DNA from: Chlorobiales bacterium
GTDB taxonomy: Bacteria; Bacteroidota; Chlorobiia; Chlorobiales; Chlorobiaceae
Assembly: GCA_022360415.1 (NCBI GenBank)
Contig: JAKSDB010000413.1
Location: forward strand, 1 to 12,322
Reading direction: 5' to 3'
DNA length: 12,322 bases
A program made the translations under genes and the position numbers. The notes beneath the pieces were generated by a model. That model was not told the DNA's origin. It did not search any database and saw only the letters and a list, made by a program, of their open reading frames with translations. Shown in pieces: positions 7,105-12,322 of the stretch (position 1 is the first letter of the stretch; every line of letters starts with the position of its first letter).

Positions 7105-7132
7105 TGACAAGTAACAGGTGACAAGTGACTAG
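7105..7132 (+). repeat. Heptamer array, TGACAAG type (4 units)
   Basis: Four 7-base units start at 7105, 7112, 7119 and 7126 (TGACAAG, TAACAGG, TGACAAG, TGACTAG). It has the same period as the GTCAAAA arrays but a different unit. It begins 16 bases upstream of the holB start codon. Confidence 0.65.
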
Positions 7133-7235
7133 TGGAATGCAGCCAATAATGGCAAGTTACAAAATAAGGTGAATCAAGGAGCCGGAATCCAGAAGCCGGC
7201 ATTGAAAGAAAAATCCGAAACAAAACCATACTAAA

Positions 7236-7267
7236 AGAAAAGGGCGACTCTCGATTGTCCGCCCTTT
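7236..7267 (-). terminator. Rho-independent terminator, leftward
   Basis: AAAGGGCG (7239-7246) and CGCCCTTT (7260-7267) form an 8-base-pair stem with a 13-base loop. On the minus strand the stem is followed by TTTTCTTTT; on the plus strand only by GGAATTT, so leftward use is likelier. The nearest leftward gene is the FISUMP lipoprotein, whose stop is about 290 bases away. If this is its terminator, repeat copy A is transcribed as a long 3-prime untranslated region. Confidence 0.65.
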
Positions 7268-7273
7268 GGAATT

Positions 7274-7306
7274 TAACGATTCAACAAATCAACAGTTCAG
7301 CAGTCA
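7274..7306 (-). repeat. Octamer array, NNTGTTGA type (about 4 units)
   Basis: On the minus strand the units are ACTGCTGA, ACTGTTGA, TTTGTTGA and ATCGTTAA, in strict 8-base phase. It abuts the left end of repeat copy A and matches the unit of the array after pepP. Confidence 0.6.
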
Positions 7307-7308
7307 TC

Positions 7309-7566
7309 ACCTAAATTGAGCGATTGTCGAGCATGCCGGAGATGTGAGGCACAGGGAATGCCGCTGTAGTGATCTACCGCAAGTTCCCTGTAACGAAGCA
7401 GATCCGGTGTGATCGGCGATCCCGAAGGGTTTCAATAAATGCGGCTCTATATCATTTTTTGACCCACCTGACAGGTGAGGGATAATCTCTATACAAACAC
7501 AGTATAACAGATGGTTTTTAATAAACTTGCTATTATGGAGCATTTATTGAAATGCTCAGTTTAGGT
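7309..7566. repeat. Repeat copy A: terminally inverted, hairpin-rich element
   Basis: The ends are inverted repeats: ACCTAAATTGAGC (7309-7321) against the complement of GCTCAGTTTAGGT (7554-7566), 12 of 13 matching. Inside are a long hairpin with ACAGGGAA (7351-7358) and TTCCCTGT (7384-7391) arms and a GTAG-TGAT-CTAC apex (7366-7377), a CACCT/AGGTG hairpin (7465-7477), and a perfect 8-base-pair hairpin at the right end (7538-7557). Copy B at 10750-11015 has the same orientation and about 90% identity by hand alignment outside one central block. No convincing target duplication was seen. It has no transposase and is too small to code for one. It resembles a MITE or a structured repeat. Short open frames in it are not conserved through both copies and I do not treat them as genes. 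The right end overlaps the last codons of the FISUMP gene. Confidence 0.8.
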
Positions 7567-8296
7567 CTTTGATACAACGTACCGAGAAACCGCACTTCCG
7601 GTTGAAGCTGAAACGGTAAACGCCGCTTTCGTTTGTGGCAAGCCCGCGGAACCATACCCGGCCGTTTTCGGCCTCTGTAGCAGTCCAGAAAGAGGCGTAC
7701 TTGCCAAAGAAATTAAACGGACCGTCATTGTCACGGTATCCTCCCGCACGTGCGGCAAAACCGGTTTCATCGGTAGCCCCGGCATTCGGCTCGTCCCAGT
7801 GTTCCGTTCCGGATTCCTTGAGCTTGCCGCCGACATTCTGCTCTTTTCCGCGGAACTCAACCTCTCCTGTTTCCTCCTGTTGCATCCCGAGATGCTGCTC
7901 GAGCTCTCGCCAGTCCTCTTCGGTCGGAATGCGCCACCCTTCCGGTGCGAGGCCGCGCGGATCATTGACCGCATAAAAATTGTAAAGCTTTCCATATGCT
8001 TTTCCCTTTTCAGGATCGTTATCCGACTCGCACCATGCCCCTGTTTCGAGCAGAACCCACTCATCCCGTTCAGTCACGCCGGGAACAGGATCGCCGTTCC
8101 GGTATCGAGTGACGGCGAGATTTTCAGCCATCCAGACCTGATCGCCTATCTTGACAGTCTTGTATGTATTCCCGTCAATATCCGTTACCGGCTCGCCTGG
8201 TTGAACAGATTCAGGCTTTTCCATTGCACATCCGGTAAAGAACATCAGAACAAGCACCAACGAGGGCAGCAGCGAAAAGGATAAGAAGCGCTTCAT
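7556..8296 (-). CDS. FISUMP-domain lipoprotein
   Basis: A 246-residue secreted protein. The N-terminus is a lipoprotein signal: MKRFL, a hydrophobic stretch (6-20), and lipobox FTGC with Cys23 as the lipidation site. Residues about 36-243 match the Fibrobacter succinogenes major paralogous domain: DIDGNTYKTVKIGDQVWMAENL, WCESDNDPEKGKAYGKLYNF, GLAPEGWRIPTEEDWRELE, GGYRDNDG, FWTATE and GFSVRC near the end. The domain is common in Bacteroidetes, Fibrobacteres and Chlorobi and its role is unsettled; cell-surface attachment or structure is often proposed. Residue 25 is Met (CAM), so the usual E. coli Asp+2 inner-membrane retention signal is absent. The last codons and TGA stop are supplied by the terminal inverted repeat of repeat copy A. 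It is divergent from the small winged-helix gene, with 131 bases between. Confidence 0.9.
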   Translation of the reverse strand: MKRFLSFSLLPSLVLVLMFFTGCAMEKPESVQPGEPVTDIDGNTYKTVKIGDQVWMAENLAVTRYRNGDPVPGVTERDEWVLLETGAWCESDNDPEKGKAYGKLYNFYAVNDPRGLAPEGWRIPTEEDWRELEQHLGMQQEETGEVEFRGKEQNVGGKLKESGTEHWDEPNAGATDETGFAARAGGYRDNDGPFNFFGKYASFWTATEAENGRVWFRGLATNESGVYRFSFNRKCGFSVRCIKDLN

Positions 8297-8317
8297 GATA
8301 AGGAATCTTCATTTGGG

Positions 8318-8344
8318 TTGACGATAAGCGAGATGCCGTAAAAT
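8318..8344 (+). promoter_or_regulatory. Possible promoter for the small winged-helix gene
   Basis: TTGACG at 8318-8323 is followed by TAAAAT at 8339-8344, with a 15-base spacer, or by AAATAA with about 17. This lies about 85 bases ahead of the ATG at 8428 in the divergent gap with the FISUMP gene. The spacer is short and the match imperfect. Confidence 0.3.
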
Positions 8345-8371
8345 AAAAAAAACAGGCACTATTTCAGTTGA

Positions 8372-8417
8372 TTCGCTGTTTAGAGCAAGCGTATTCAGGT
8401 TCTTGTAAACCAGCGAA
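8372..8417 (+). promoter_or_regulatory. Long hairpin in the leader of the winged-helix gene
   Basis: TTCGCTG (8372-8378) is complementary to CAGCGAA (8411-8417). The pairing continues inward as TTTA against TAAA with one bulged base, giving about 10 pairs around a 20-odd-base apex. It ends 10 bases before the ATG at 8428, where no Shine-Dalgarno sequence is visible. It could be a translational control element or a protein-binding dyad. Confidence 0.4.
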
Positions 8418-8427
8418 AACAATCATC

Positions 8428-8607
8428 ATGGAAGAAAAAGATGCGGTTCTGGAAGTCATGAAGAAAGAGGGCAAACCGCTCAGCGCCGGGCAGGTCAGTG
8501 AAATCAGCGGCCTCAACCGCAAAAAGGTCGACAAGGCAATGAAGGCATTGAAAGAAGAAGGGCGTATTGTTTCACCGAAGAGGTGCTATTGGGAACCGAA
8601 ACAATAA
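8428..8607 (+). CDS. Small winged-helix DNA-binding protein, 59 residues
   Basis: The whole protein is one helix-turn-helix unit: MEEKDAVLEVMKKEGKPLSA forms a first helix, AGQVSEISGLNRKKVDKAMKALKEEG has the two-helix recognition pattern, and RIVSPKRCYWEP is a wing-like hairpin. Proteins of this size and pattern are found in green sulfur bacteria and are annotated only as transcriptional regulators. The target is unknown. The in-frame TTG at 8368 would add 20 residues encoded by the leader hairpin, so I start at ATG 8428. It is divergent from the FISUMP lipoprotein, which makes that gene a candidate target, but nothing else supports the link. A GGGCG/CGCCC hairpin directly follows the stop codon. 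Confidence 0.7.
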   Translation: MEEKDAVLEVMKKEGKPLSAGQVSEISGLNRKKVDKAMKALKEEGRIVSPKRCYWEPKQ

Positions 8608-8706
8608 GGGCGGCTCAATTAATTTGTTGCGCCCTGATTACGTCGTTGTCCCGACTCTGTCGGGATCGACAGCGCTTCGGACTCTCATGAATTAATTCAG
8701 GCTGAA
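8608..8706. repeat. Imperfect dyad of about 100 bases centred at 8657
   Basis: At the centre TCCCGAC-TCT-GTCGGGA (8649-8665) is a perfect 7-base-pair hairpin, extended outward by GTCG (8642-8645) against CGAC (8667-8670) after a short asymmetry. AATTAATT at 8617-8624 and 8690-8697 sits at exactly equal distances from the same centre. The stretches between are not complementary. A separate GGGCG (8608-8612) / CGCCC (8630-8634) hairpin follows the stop codon at 8605-8607 but has no T-run. It fills the convergent gap between the winged-helix gene and the 95-residue gene, and may serve as a weak two-way terminator or be a REP-like element. Confidence 0.5.
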
Positions 8707-8734
8707 TGGATAACGACCATCGCCATTACAGCAC

Positions 8735-9022
8735 TCATTCCATCCCTTTGGTATCGAAGAAATAGCCGATAATGAATTCACCCGCTTCCTGGATGGCTTT
8801 ATCTATTGCAGCCTCATCGTCACACTCCTCCAGAAGTTCAACCTCTTCGGCAAGACAGACATCTTTAACCTTTTCCTCTTCTTTCTCTGTGGAACAGCTG
8901 TCGGGATTGTTGAAGGGATTGTCGGTCACGGTTTTCGAAATAAGTCCCTTGAGCCTCGGATAAACAACTCTTTCAAAAACAAACCTGTCCCCTTCCCTGT
9001 ATATCTTGTAATCTTTAGTCAT
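8735..9022 (-). CDS. Hypothetical acidic protein, 95 residues
   Basis: I do not recognise it. It has two parts. The basic N-terminal third (about 1-35, MTKDYKIYREGDRFVFERVVYPRLKGLISKTV) is strand-like. The middle is strongly acidic and probably helical (45-80, many Glu/Asp) and is followed by GEFIIGYFFDTKGME. Cysteines stand at 43, 56 and 67, not in a zinc-finger spacing. There is no signal peptide or membrane segment. Codon use and the ATG start look ordinary, with only a weak purine stretch ahead of the ATG. It lies alone: convergent with the winged-helix gene, and 124 bases downstream of the methyltransferase, with a perfect 16-base palindrome about 80 bases before its start. Confidence 0.65.
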   Translation of the reverse strand: MTKDYKIYREGDRFVFERVVYPRLKGLISKTVTDNPFNNPDSCSTEKEEEKVKDVCLAEEVELLEECDDEAAIDKAIQEAGEFIIGYFFDTKGME

Positions 9023-9102
9023 GATTTTCTCGAATTATTGTAAAAAAACAGCTACAAGTTAGCCTTATTATCACGAAAAGCAAGTATCAGCCTGATGTCG
9101 TG

Positions 9103-9118
9103 ACAGCTGATCAGCTGT
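9103..9118. promoter_or_regulatory. Perfect 16-base palindrome
   Basis: ACAGCTGATCAGCTGT is a fully symmetric dyad, 80 bases upstream of the 95-residue gene and 28 bases past the methyltransferase stop. CAGCC (9088-9092) and GGCTG (9121-9125) form a looser outer pair. No T-run follows on either side, so an operator is likelier than a terminator. No binding protein can be named. Confidence 0.45.
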
Positions 9119-9146
9119 TTGGCTGAACGGTTTTTCTCCGGAGCGC

Positions 9147-9752
9147 TCAATCCAGGGCTCTTTTCCTCATCACACATACCCAGCAACGGATCGGATCGGG
9201 CCGGTTCGAATCAAGATGCCCCGATACAAGAGACAAAATCTCGAAAAACGGTTCGACAGCAGCCGCTACTTCAAGGCAGGACAGCCTGGGAGGACCGGGA
9301 TCACGTTGCGGAGCATCCCTGGAGGCAATAAGGCTGAGCCAGAGCCCTTCTTTGCCGAGATGCCGTGAAACGTTACGCACAAAGAGCTCCCTCTGTTCGG
9401 GCAGATCGAGAGAATGAAAACAGCCTCTGTCAAAGACTAAACCGAAAGGCGAATCGTCAATCCGTGCTTTCAGAAAATCAGCAACCAGAAATCCGCTCCC
9501 GACTCCATGCTCAATGGCTTTCCGGCGTGCAATTTCAATTGCGAGCGGAGAAATATCGACTCCCGTAACGTCGAATGCATGTCCGGCAAGCCAGATGGCA
9601 TTATCGCCTGTCCCGCAGCCTACATCAAGAGCCCGGCAGGGCGGTACCGGTTTATGCTCAACCAGTTCTACAAGATTGGCATCGACCCTGCCCAAATCCC
9701 AGGGAATGTCACCCCTTGCATACCGGTCTTCAAAACTGTTCTGCTCCTGCAT
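9147..9752 (-). CDS. Class I SAM-dependent methyltransferase
   Basis: A 201-residue protein with the Rossmann-type methyltransferase core. Motif I is ALDVGCGTGDNAIWLA (41-56), the SAM-binding glycine loop. VTGVDISPLAIEIARR follows, with an acidic residue to hold the ribose, then FLVADFL and FDRGCFHSL (motifs II-III). The start YARGDIPWDLG (11-21) and overall length resemble the thiopurine S-methyltransferase/TehB-like group, which methylates small molecules; the true substrate cannot be read from sequence. The protein is cytoplasmic with no signal peptide. It lies 19 bases downstream of the alpha/beta hydrolase stop on the same strand, so the two are probably cotranscribed. No Shine-Dalgarno sequence is seen. 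Confidence 0.85.
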   Translation of the reverse strand: MQEQNSFEDRYARGDIPWDLGRVDANLVELVEHKPVPPCRALDVGCGTGDNAIWLAGHAFDVTGVDISPLAIEIARRKAIEHGVGSGFLVADFLKARIDDSPFGLVFDRGCFHSLDLPEQRELFVRNVSRHLGKEGLWLSLIASRDAPQRDPGPPRLSCLEVAAAVEPFFEILSLVSGHLDSNRPDPIRCWVCVMRKRALD

Positions 9753-9771
9753 GGTTCGCTTTTTTTTGTCT

Positions 9772-10737
9772 TCAGAAGCCGCTTTTCACCGAATGCACTT
9801 GCCGGATAATCAGTTCCGATGCTTTTTCAGGGAGTTCGAGAGTTATAAGATGTCCGCATTTGGGTACACAGACATAGGAACTGTTTTTTGCATATTCCTG
9901 CAGTTTACGGGTGTTTTTGCTTCTCATGATTGTATCCCCGTCACCCGCAACAAACAGAAGTGGAATATCTATGTTTTTAACAAGTTCCGGCAATTTCCGG
10001 GTCACATCGCGCGAAGTGATCTGGCGCGTTGTGTTTTCAACAACTTCCGGTGCACACAGCTCAAGACTTCTGACACCGATCATGATATCATGAAACGTGA
10101 TGGGATTTTTCGTCAGGACAACTCTTGCATACGCATAGATAGGCCGCCACCAGTGAATCTTTCTCAATGCTTTATTGAACGTAAAGGTCAGGACTGCCGG
10201 GGCGAATCGTTCGAGAAGGGCATTGTTCGGCAGAAATCCGAAATTGTAGAATATTATTGACTTGACCCTGTCCTTTGCTTTTCCGGCATAATCCACTGTC
10301 ACGAAAGGGCCGAAAGAAAACGCCGCGATATGGAAATCTTTCAGTTCCAGCTGTTTTACCAGTTCCGCAAGATCGTCTGAAAAAGAGGCAATGGAGTAAT
10401 CCTGCCCGGGGTCCGGATCGGACCAGCCGTGTCCCTTGAGGTCATAGGCGATAGTCCTTATTCCGGCTTCGTTCAGCTCCTTTATCACATGGTGCCACCA
10501 CATCCACCAGCAATCCCATCCATGGACAAGCAACACCGTCTCTTCGGCATTCTCCGGACCTGTAATCTGATAATGATGCACGATACCGTTGATGACGGCG
10601 AACCTGCTTTGCCGCATCAGCTCAAGCTCGCATTGTGCCCGTTCAGCTCTCGCCGGATTTTTGGACTCTTTTTCCAGATGAAGTTCTGCCTGATAGGCTT
10701 TGAACTTTTCTGTCGGCGGACTTTCATTGACTTTCAT
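9772..10737 (-). CDS. Alpha/beta-fold hydrolase
   Basis: A 321-residue hydrolase. LLVHGWDCWWMWWHHV (69-84) supplies the oxyanion-hole strand, and IAYDLKGHGWSDP (96-108) is the typical next motif. The nucleophile elbow is AAFSFGPF, with Ser141 but Ala where the first Gly of G-x-S-x-G normally stands. Asp268 in AGDGDT and His296 in CGHL complete the triad, and a helical lid runs from about 170 to 240. Residues 1-45 are charged and helical, ahead of the core, and there is no signal peptide. The substrate is unknown; lipid, ester or lactone are possible. I start at ATG 10737 (MKVNESPP), because 31 further in-frame codons upstream read through repeat copy B. The methyltransferase follows after 19 bases. 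Confidence 0.85.
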   Translation of the reverse strand: MKVNESPPTEKFKAYQAELHLEKESKNPARAERAQCELELMRQSRFAVINGIVHHYQITGPENAEETVLLVHGWDCWWMWWHHVIKELNEAGIRTIAYDLKGHGWSDPDPGQDYSIASFSDDLAELVKQLELKDFHIAAFSFGPFVTVDYAGKAKDRVKSIIFYNFGFLPNNALLERFAPAVLTFTFNKALRKIHWWRPIYAYARVVLTKNPITFHDIMIGVRSLELCAPEVVENTTRQITSRDVTRKLPELVKNIDIPLLFVAGDGDTIMRSKNTRKLQEYAKNSSYVCVPKCGHLITLELPEKASELIIRQVHSVKSGF

Positions 10738-10749
10738 GGCAGTGTCATT

Positions 10750-11015
10750 ACCTGAATTGAGCGATTGCCGAGCATGCCGGAGATGTGAGGCACGGGGAAT
10801 GCCGCTGTATCCCGACAAGTCGGGACGCAAGTTCCCTGTAACGAAGCAGATCCGGTGTGATCGACAATCCCAAAGGGTTTCAACAAATGCGGCTCTACAT
10901 CAGTTTTCATGCACACCTGAAAGGTGAGGGATAATTTCAATACAAACACAGTATAACAGATTGTTATTAATAAACTTAGTACTATGGAGCATTTGTTGAA
11001 ACGCTCAGTTTAGGC
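10750..11015. repeat. Repeat copy B: terminally inverted, hairpin-rich element
   Basis: Second copy of the element at 7309-7566, same orientation. Ends are ACCTGAATTGAGC (10750-10762) and GCTCAGTTTAGGC (11003-11015), 10 of 13 inversely complementary. The main hairpin is present, but its apex is TCCCGAC-AA-GTCGGGA (10810-10825), where copy A has GTAG-TGAT-CTAC. The CACCT/AGGTG hairpin is kept with a different loop. The right-end hairpin (10987-11006) has one A-to-C-side change that still pairs as G-U if the minus strand is transcribed. It lies upstream of the hydrolase gene and begins 12 bases before its ATG, so any promoter for that gene must lie inside or beyond it. Confidence 0.8.
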
Positions 11016-11300
11016 ATTAATGTGTTCAACTGTAGCGTTCCAGGGACACCTCAACAGCTTTAGTTCATTCCTGAACCGGGCATTTGTCGAAACCCTCGGT
11101 TTAGGTCATTGTAATTCATGCAGATATCAATACCGAAAATTATTGAATGTTTTTAAATTACAGCATTCCATTTCTGCGGCAAGACCTGTAATCCGCTCTC
11201 GCCGCACCTGAAAATGGCCTGGTAACCGGCACTACAGAGGATAACTCCCCTGAAACGTGTGTGCAGTAACGAAAAAACAAACACAAGGAAACACCAAAGC
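11016..11300 (+). other. serC upstream region with a third, partial repeat end
   Basis: With copy B this makes a 563-base gap (10738-11300) without a credible gene. At 11077-11108 a sequence running from GGGCATTTGTCGAAACC to the GGTTTAGG end closely matches the right end of copies A and B, so it is a partial third copy about 60 bases beyond copy B. A GTTCA-TTCC-TGAAC hairpin lies just before it. Past 11110 the DNA is A/T-rich (TTATTGAATG near 11140) and then mixed; a serC promoter is expected here but no clear -35/-10 pair was found. AAGGA sits about 12 bases ahead of the serC ATG. Confidence 0.5.
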
Positions 11301-12322
11301 ATGGCAAGAAACTTCAATTTCAGTGCAGGCCCGGCGATGCTGCCCACGGCGGTAATCGAGCGCGCCAGCGAAGAGATGCTGGACTGGAACGGTTCAGGAA
11401 TGTCTGTAATGGAAATGAGCCACCGGGGCAAGGAATTTGTCTCCATAGCGGAAAAGGCTGAAGCCGATCTGCGCGAGATCCTGTCGGTTCCCGGTAATTA
11501 CAAGGTGCTTTTCCTGCAGGGAGGTGCGTCAAGTCAATTTGCAATGATTCCGCTCAACCTGTTGAGAGGCAGGAAGAACGCAGATTATCTCAATACAGGC
11601 ATGTGGTCGAAAAAGGCAATTGCCGAAGCCAAACGATTCTGTAACGTCAATCTTGCAGGTGATACGTCCGACAATAATTTCACGACGGTTCCGGCACAGC
11701 AGAGCCTGAAACTTGACCCTGATGCTGCCTACGTCCACTACACTCCCAACGAAACCATCGGTGGAGTCGAGTTCGATTATGTTCCGGAAACGGGTGATGT
11801 TCCACTGGTAGCGGACATGTCCTCGACCCTTCTTTCTCGTCCCGTCGAGGTTTCGAAATTTGGCATTATTTATGCAGGGGCACAGAAAAATATCGGCCCT
11901 TCAGGACTTACCATTGTCATCATCCGCGAAGATTTGATCGGTAATCCCGCCGATGGAGTACCAACCATGTTCAACTATGCCACTCACGCCGATGCAGGCT
12001 CGATGTACAACACGCCCCCAACCTACAACTGGTATATTGCCGGGCTTGTTTTTGAGTGGATCAAGGATCAGGGCGGTCTATCGGCAATGGCAGAAATAAA
12101 CGGGAGAAAGGCCGGCAAACTGTACGCAGCAATTGACAATTCCGGTCTGTATGCAAATCCTGTTGCTGAAAACGCGCGTTCGTGGATGAATGTTCCGTTC
12201 ACGCTCGCCGATCCCTCTCTTGATGCGGAATTTCTTTCCGGAGCGACGAAAAAAGGATTGCTGACACTGAAAGGTCACCGTTCCGTAGGAGGAATGCGGG
12301 CAAGCATCTATAATGCCATGCC
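11301..12322 (+). CDS. serC: Phosphoserine aminotransferase (partial, C-terminus outside window)
   Basis: A PLP-dependent class V aminotransferase making phosphoserine from 3-phosphohydroxypyruvate, for serine synthesis; it also acts in pyridoxal phosphate synthesis in many bacteria. The reading frame is open from ATG 11301 to the window edge, 340 codons of an expected 360 or so. Visible motifs are NFSAGPAMLP at the N-terminus, MEMSHRG (37-43), FLQGGASSQF (71-80) that contacts the PLP phosphate, TPNETIGGV (148-156), Asp172 in VADMSS that pairs with the PLP ring nitrogen, and Lys196 in AGAQKNIGPSG as the Schiff-base lysine. GHRSVGGMRASIYNAM near the right edge is the usual C-terminal substrate-binding part. 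It is cytoplasmic. Confidence 0.97.
   Translation, partial: MARNFNFSAGPAMLPTAVIERASEEMLDWNGSGMSVMEMSHRGKEFVSIAEKAEADLREILSVPGNYKVLFLQGGASSQFAMIPLNLLRGRKNADYLNTGMWSKKAIAEAKRFCNVNLAGDTSDNNFTTVPAQQSLKLDPDAAYVHYTPNETIGGVEFDYVPETGDVPLVADMSSTLLSRPVEVSKFGIIYAGAQKNIGPSGLTIVIIREDLIGNPADGVPTMFNYATHADAGSMYNTPPTYNWYIAGLVFEWIKDQGGLSAMAEINGRKAGKLYAAIDNSGLYANPVAENARSWMNVPFTLADPSLDAEFLSGATKKGLLTLKGHRSVGGMRASIYNAM

Larger units (their letters stand above)
7133..7308. other. Gene-free spacer between holB and repeat copy A
   Basis: Together with the flanking repeats this is part of a 466-base gap (7090-7555) with no credible gene. Within it I see a small GCCGG/CCGGC hairpin near 7180-7200, a terminator-like hairpin at 7236-7267, and an NNTGTTGA octamer array on the minus strand at 7274-7306. 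A holB promoter should lie here, but no convincing -35/-10 pair was found. Confidence 0.5.

Noticed and set aside
7087..7110. TTG start for holB at 7110
   Set aside because: The added residues come from repeat-bordering DNA and the family begins with a motif like MSWQDIIGQ at 7089.
7307..7543. Minus-strand open frame of 78 codons inside repeat copy A, with a similar one (10734-10949) in copy B
   Set aside because: The two share only a middle stretch of about 23 residues (EPHLLKPFGI...). Reading frame and both ends differ because of indels, and substitutions do not favour silent positions. This is best explained as repeat DNA, not a gene.
9514..10260. 248-codon plus-strand open frame opposite the hydrolase and methyltransferase
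   Set aside because: It is antisense to two genes with clear motifs and has no recognisable domain itself.

Overview
The window looks like chromosome of a green sulfur bacterium (Chlorobi, in the Chlorobium/Chlorobaculum/Prosthecochloris range). The strongest pointer is a (bacterio)chlorophyll synthase (bchG-type) lying between trpD and rpmB. Weak Shine-Dalgarno sites, a FISUMP-domain lipoprotein and a 59-residue winged-helix protein are compatible with this. The genus cannot be fixed from the sequence alone. Most genes are ordinary housekeeping or photosynthesis genes; the unusual content is in the intergenic DNA.

Layout, left to right. Bases 1-90 may hold the tail of a gene entering from the left. 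A leftward pair follows: rnhA (RNase HI, 1282-1722), then a single-pass membrane protein of unknown function (228-1274), closed by an intrinsic terminator at 151-221. Next comes a leftward run trpD (3242-4297), bchG (2187-3179) and rpmB (1892-2110), ending at a terminator at 1827-1859. From 4397 the strand switches: pepP (M24 aminopeptidase, 4397-5461) and cutA (5602-5931) read rightward, and cutA overlaps tail-to-tail with leftward holB (5917-7089). After a 466-base gap with a terminator and repeat copy A come a leftward FISUMP lipoprotein (7556-8296), a divergent small winged-helix protein (8428-8607), a leftward 95-residue protein of unknown function (8735-9022), and a leftward pair of alpha/beta hydrolase (9772-10737) and SAM methyltransferase (9147-9752). 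A 563-base gap carries repeat copy B and a third partial copy. Rightward serC (11301 onward) leaves the window about 20 codons before its expected end.

How the genes relate. trpD and bchG are close enough to share a transcript, which would put tryptophan synthesis and the last step of bacteriochlorophyll synthesis (prenyl tail attachment) together. rnhA and holB act in replication, and rpmB in the large ribosomal subunit. The hydrolase and methyltransferase, 19 bases apart, probably form a small operon of unknown substrate.

The most interesting material is repetitive. (1) Two same-orientation copies, about 256 and 266 bases, of a terminally inverted, hairpin-rich element have about 90% identity by hand alignment. 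The apex of the central hairpin is occupied by two unrelated hairpins in the two copies. One element end supplies the stop codon of the FISUMP gene. (2) Arrays of short degenerate tandem units with strict periods of 6, 7 or 8 bases recur in at least seven intergenic places, three types side by side within 140 bases after pepP. (3) Isolated dyads occur at 8608-8706 and 9103-9118. No clear new multi-gene system is visible; the candidate novelty is the repeat families and two unassigned small proteins.
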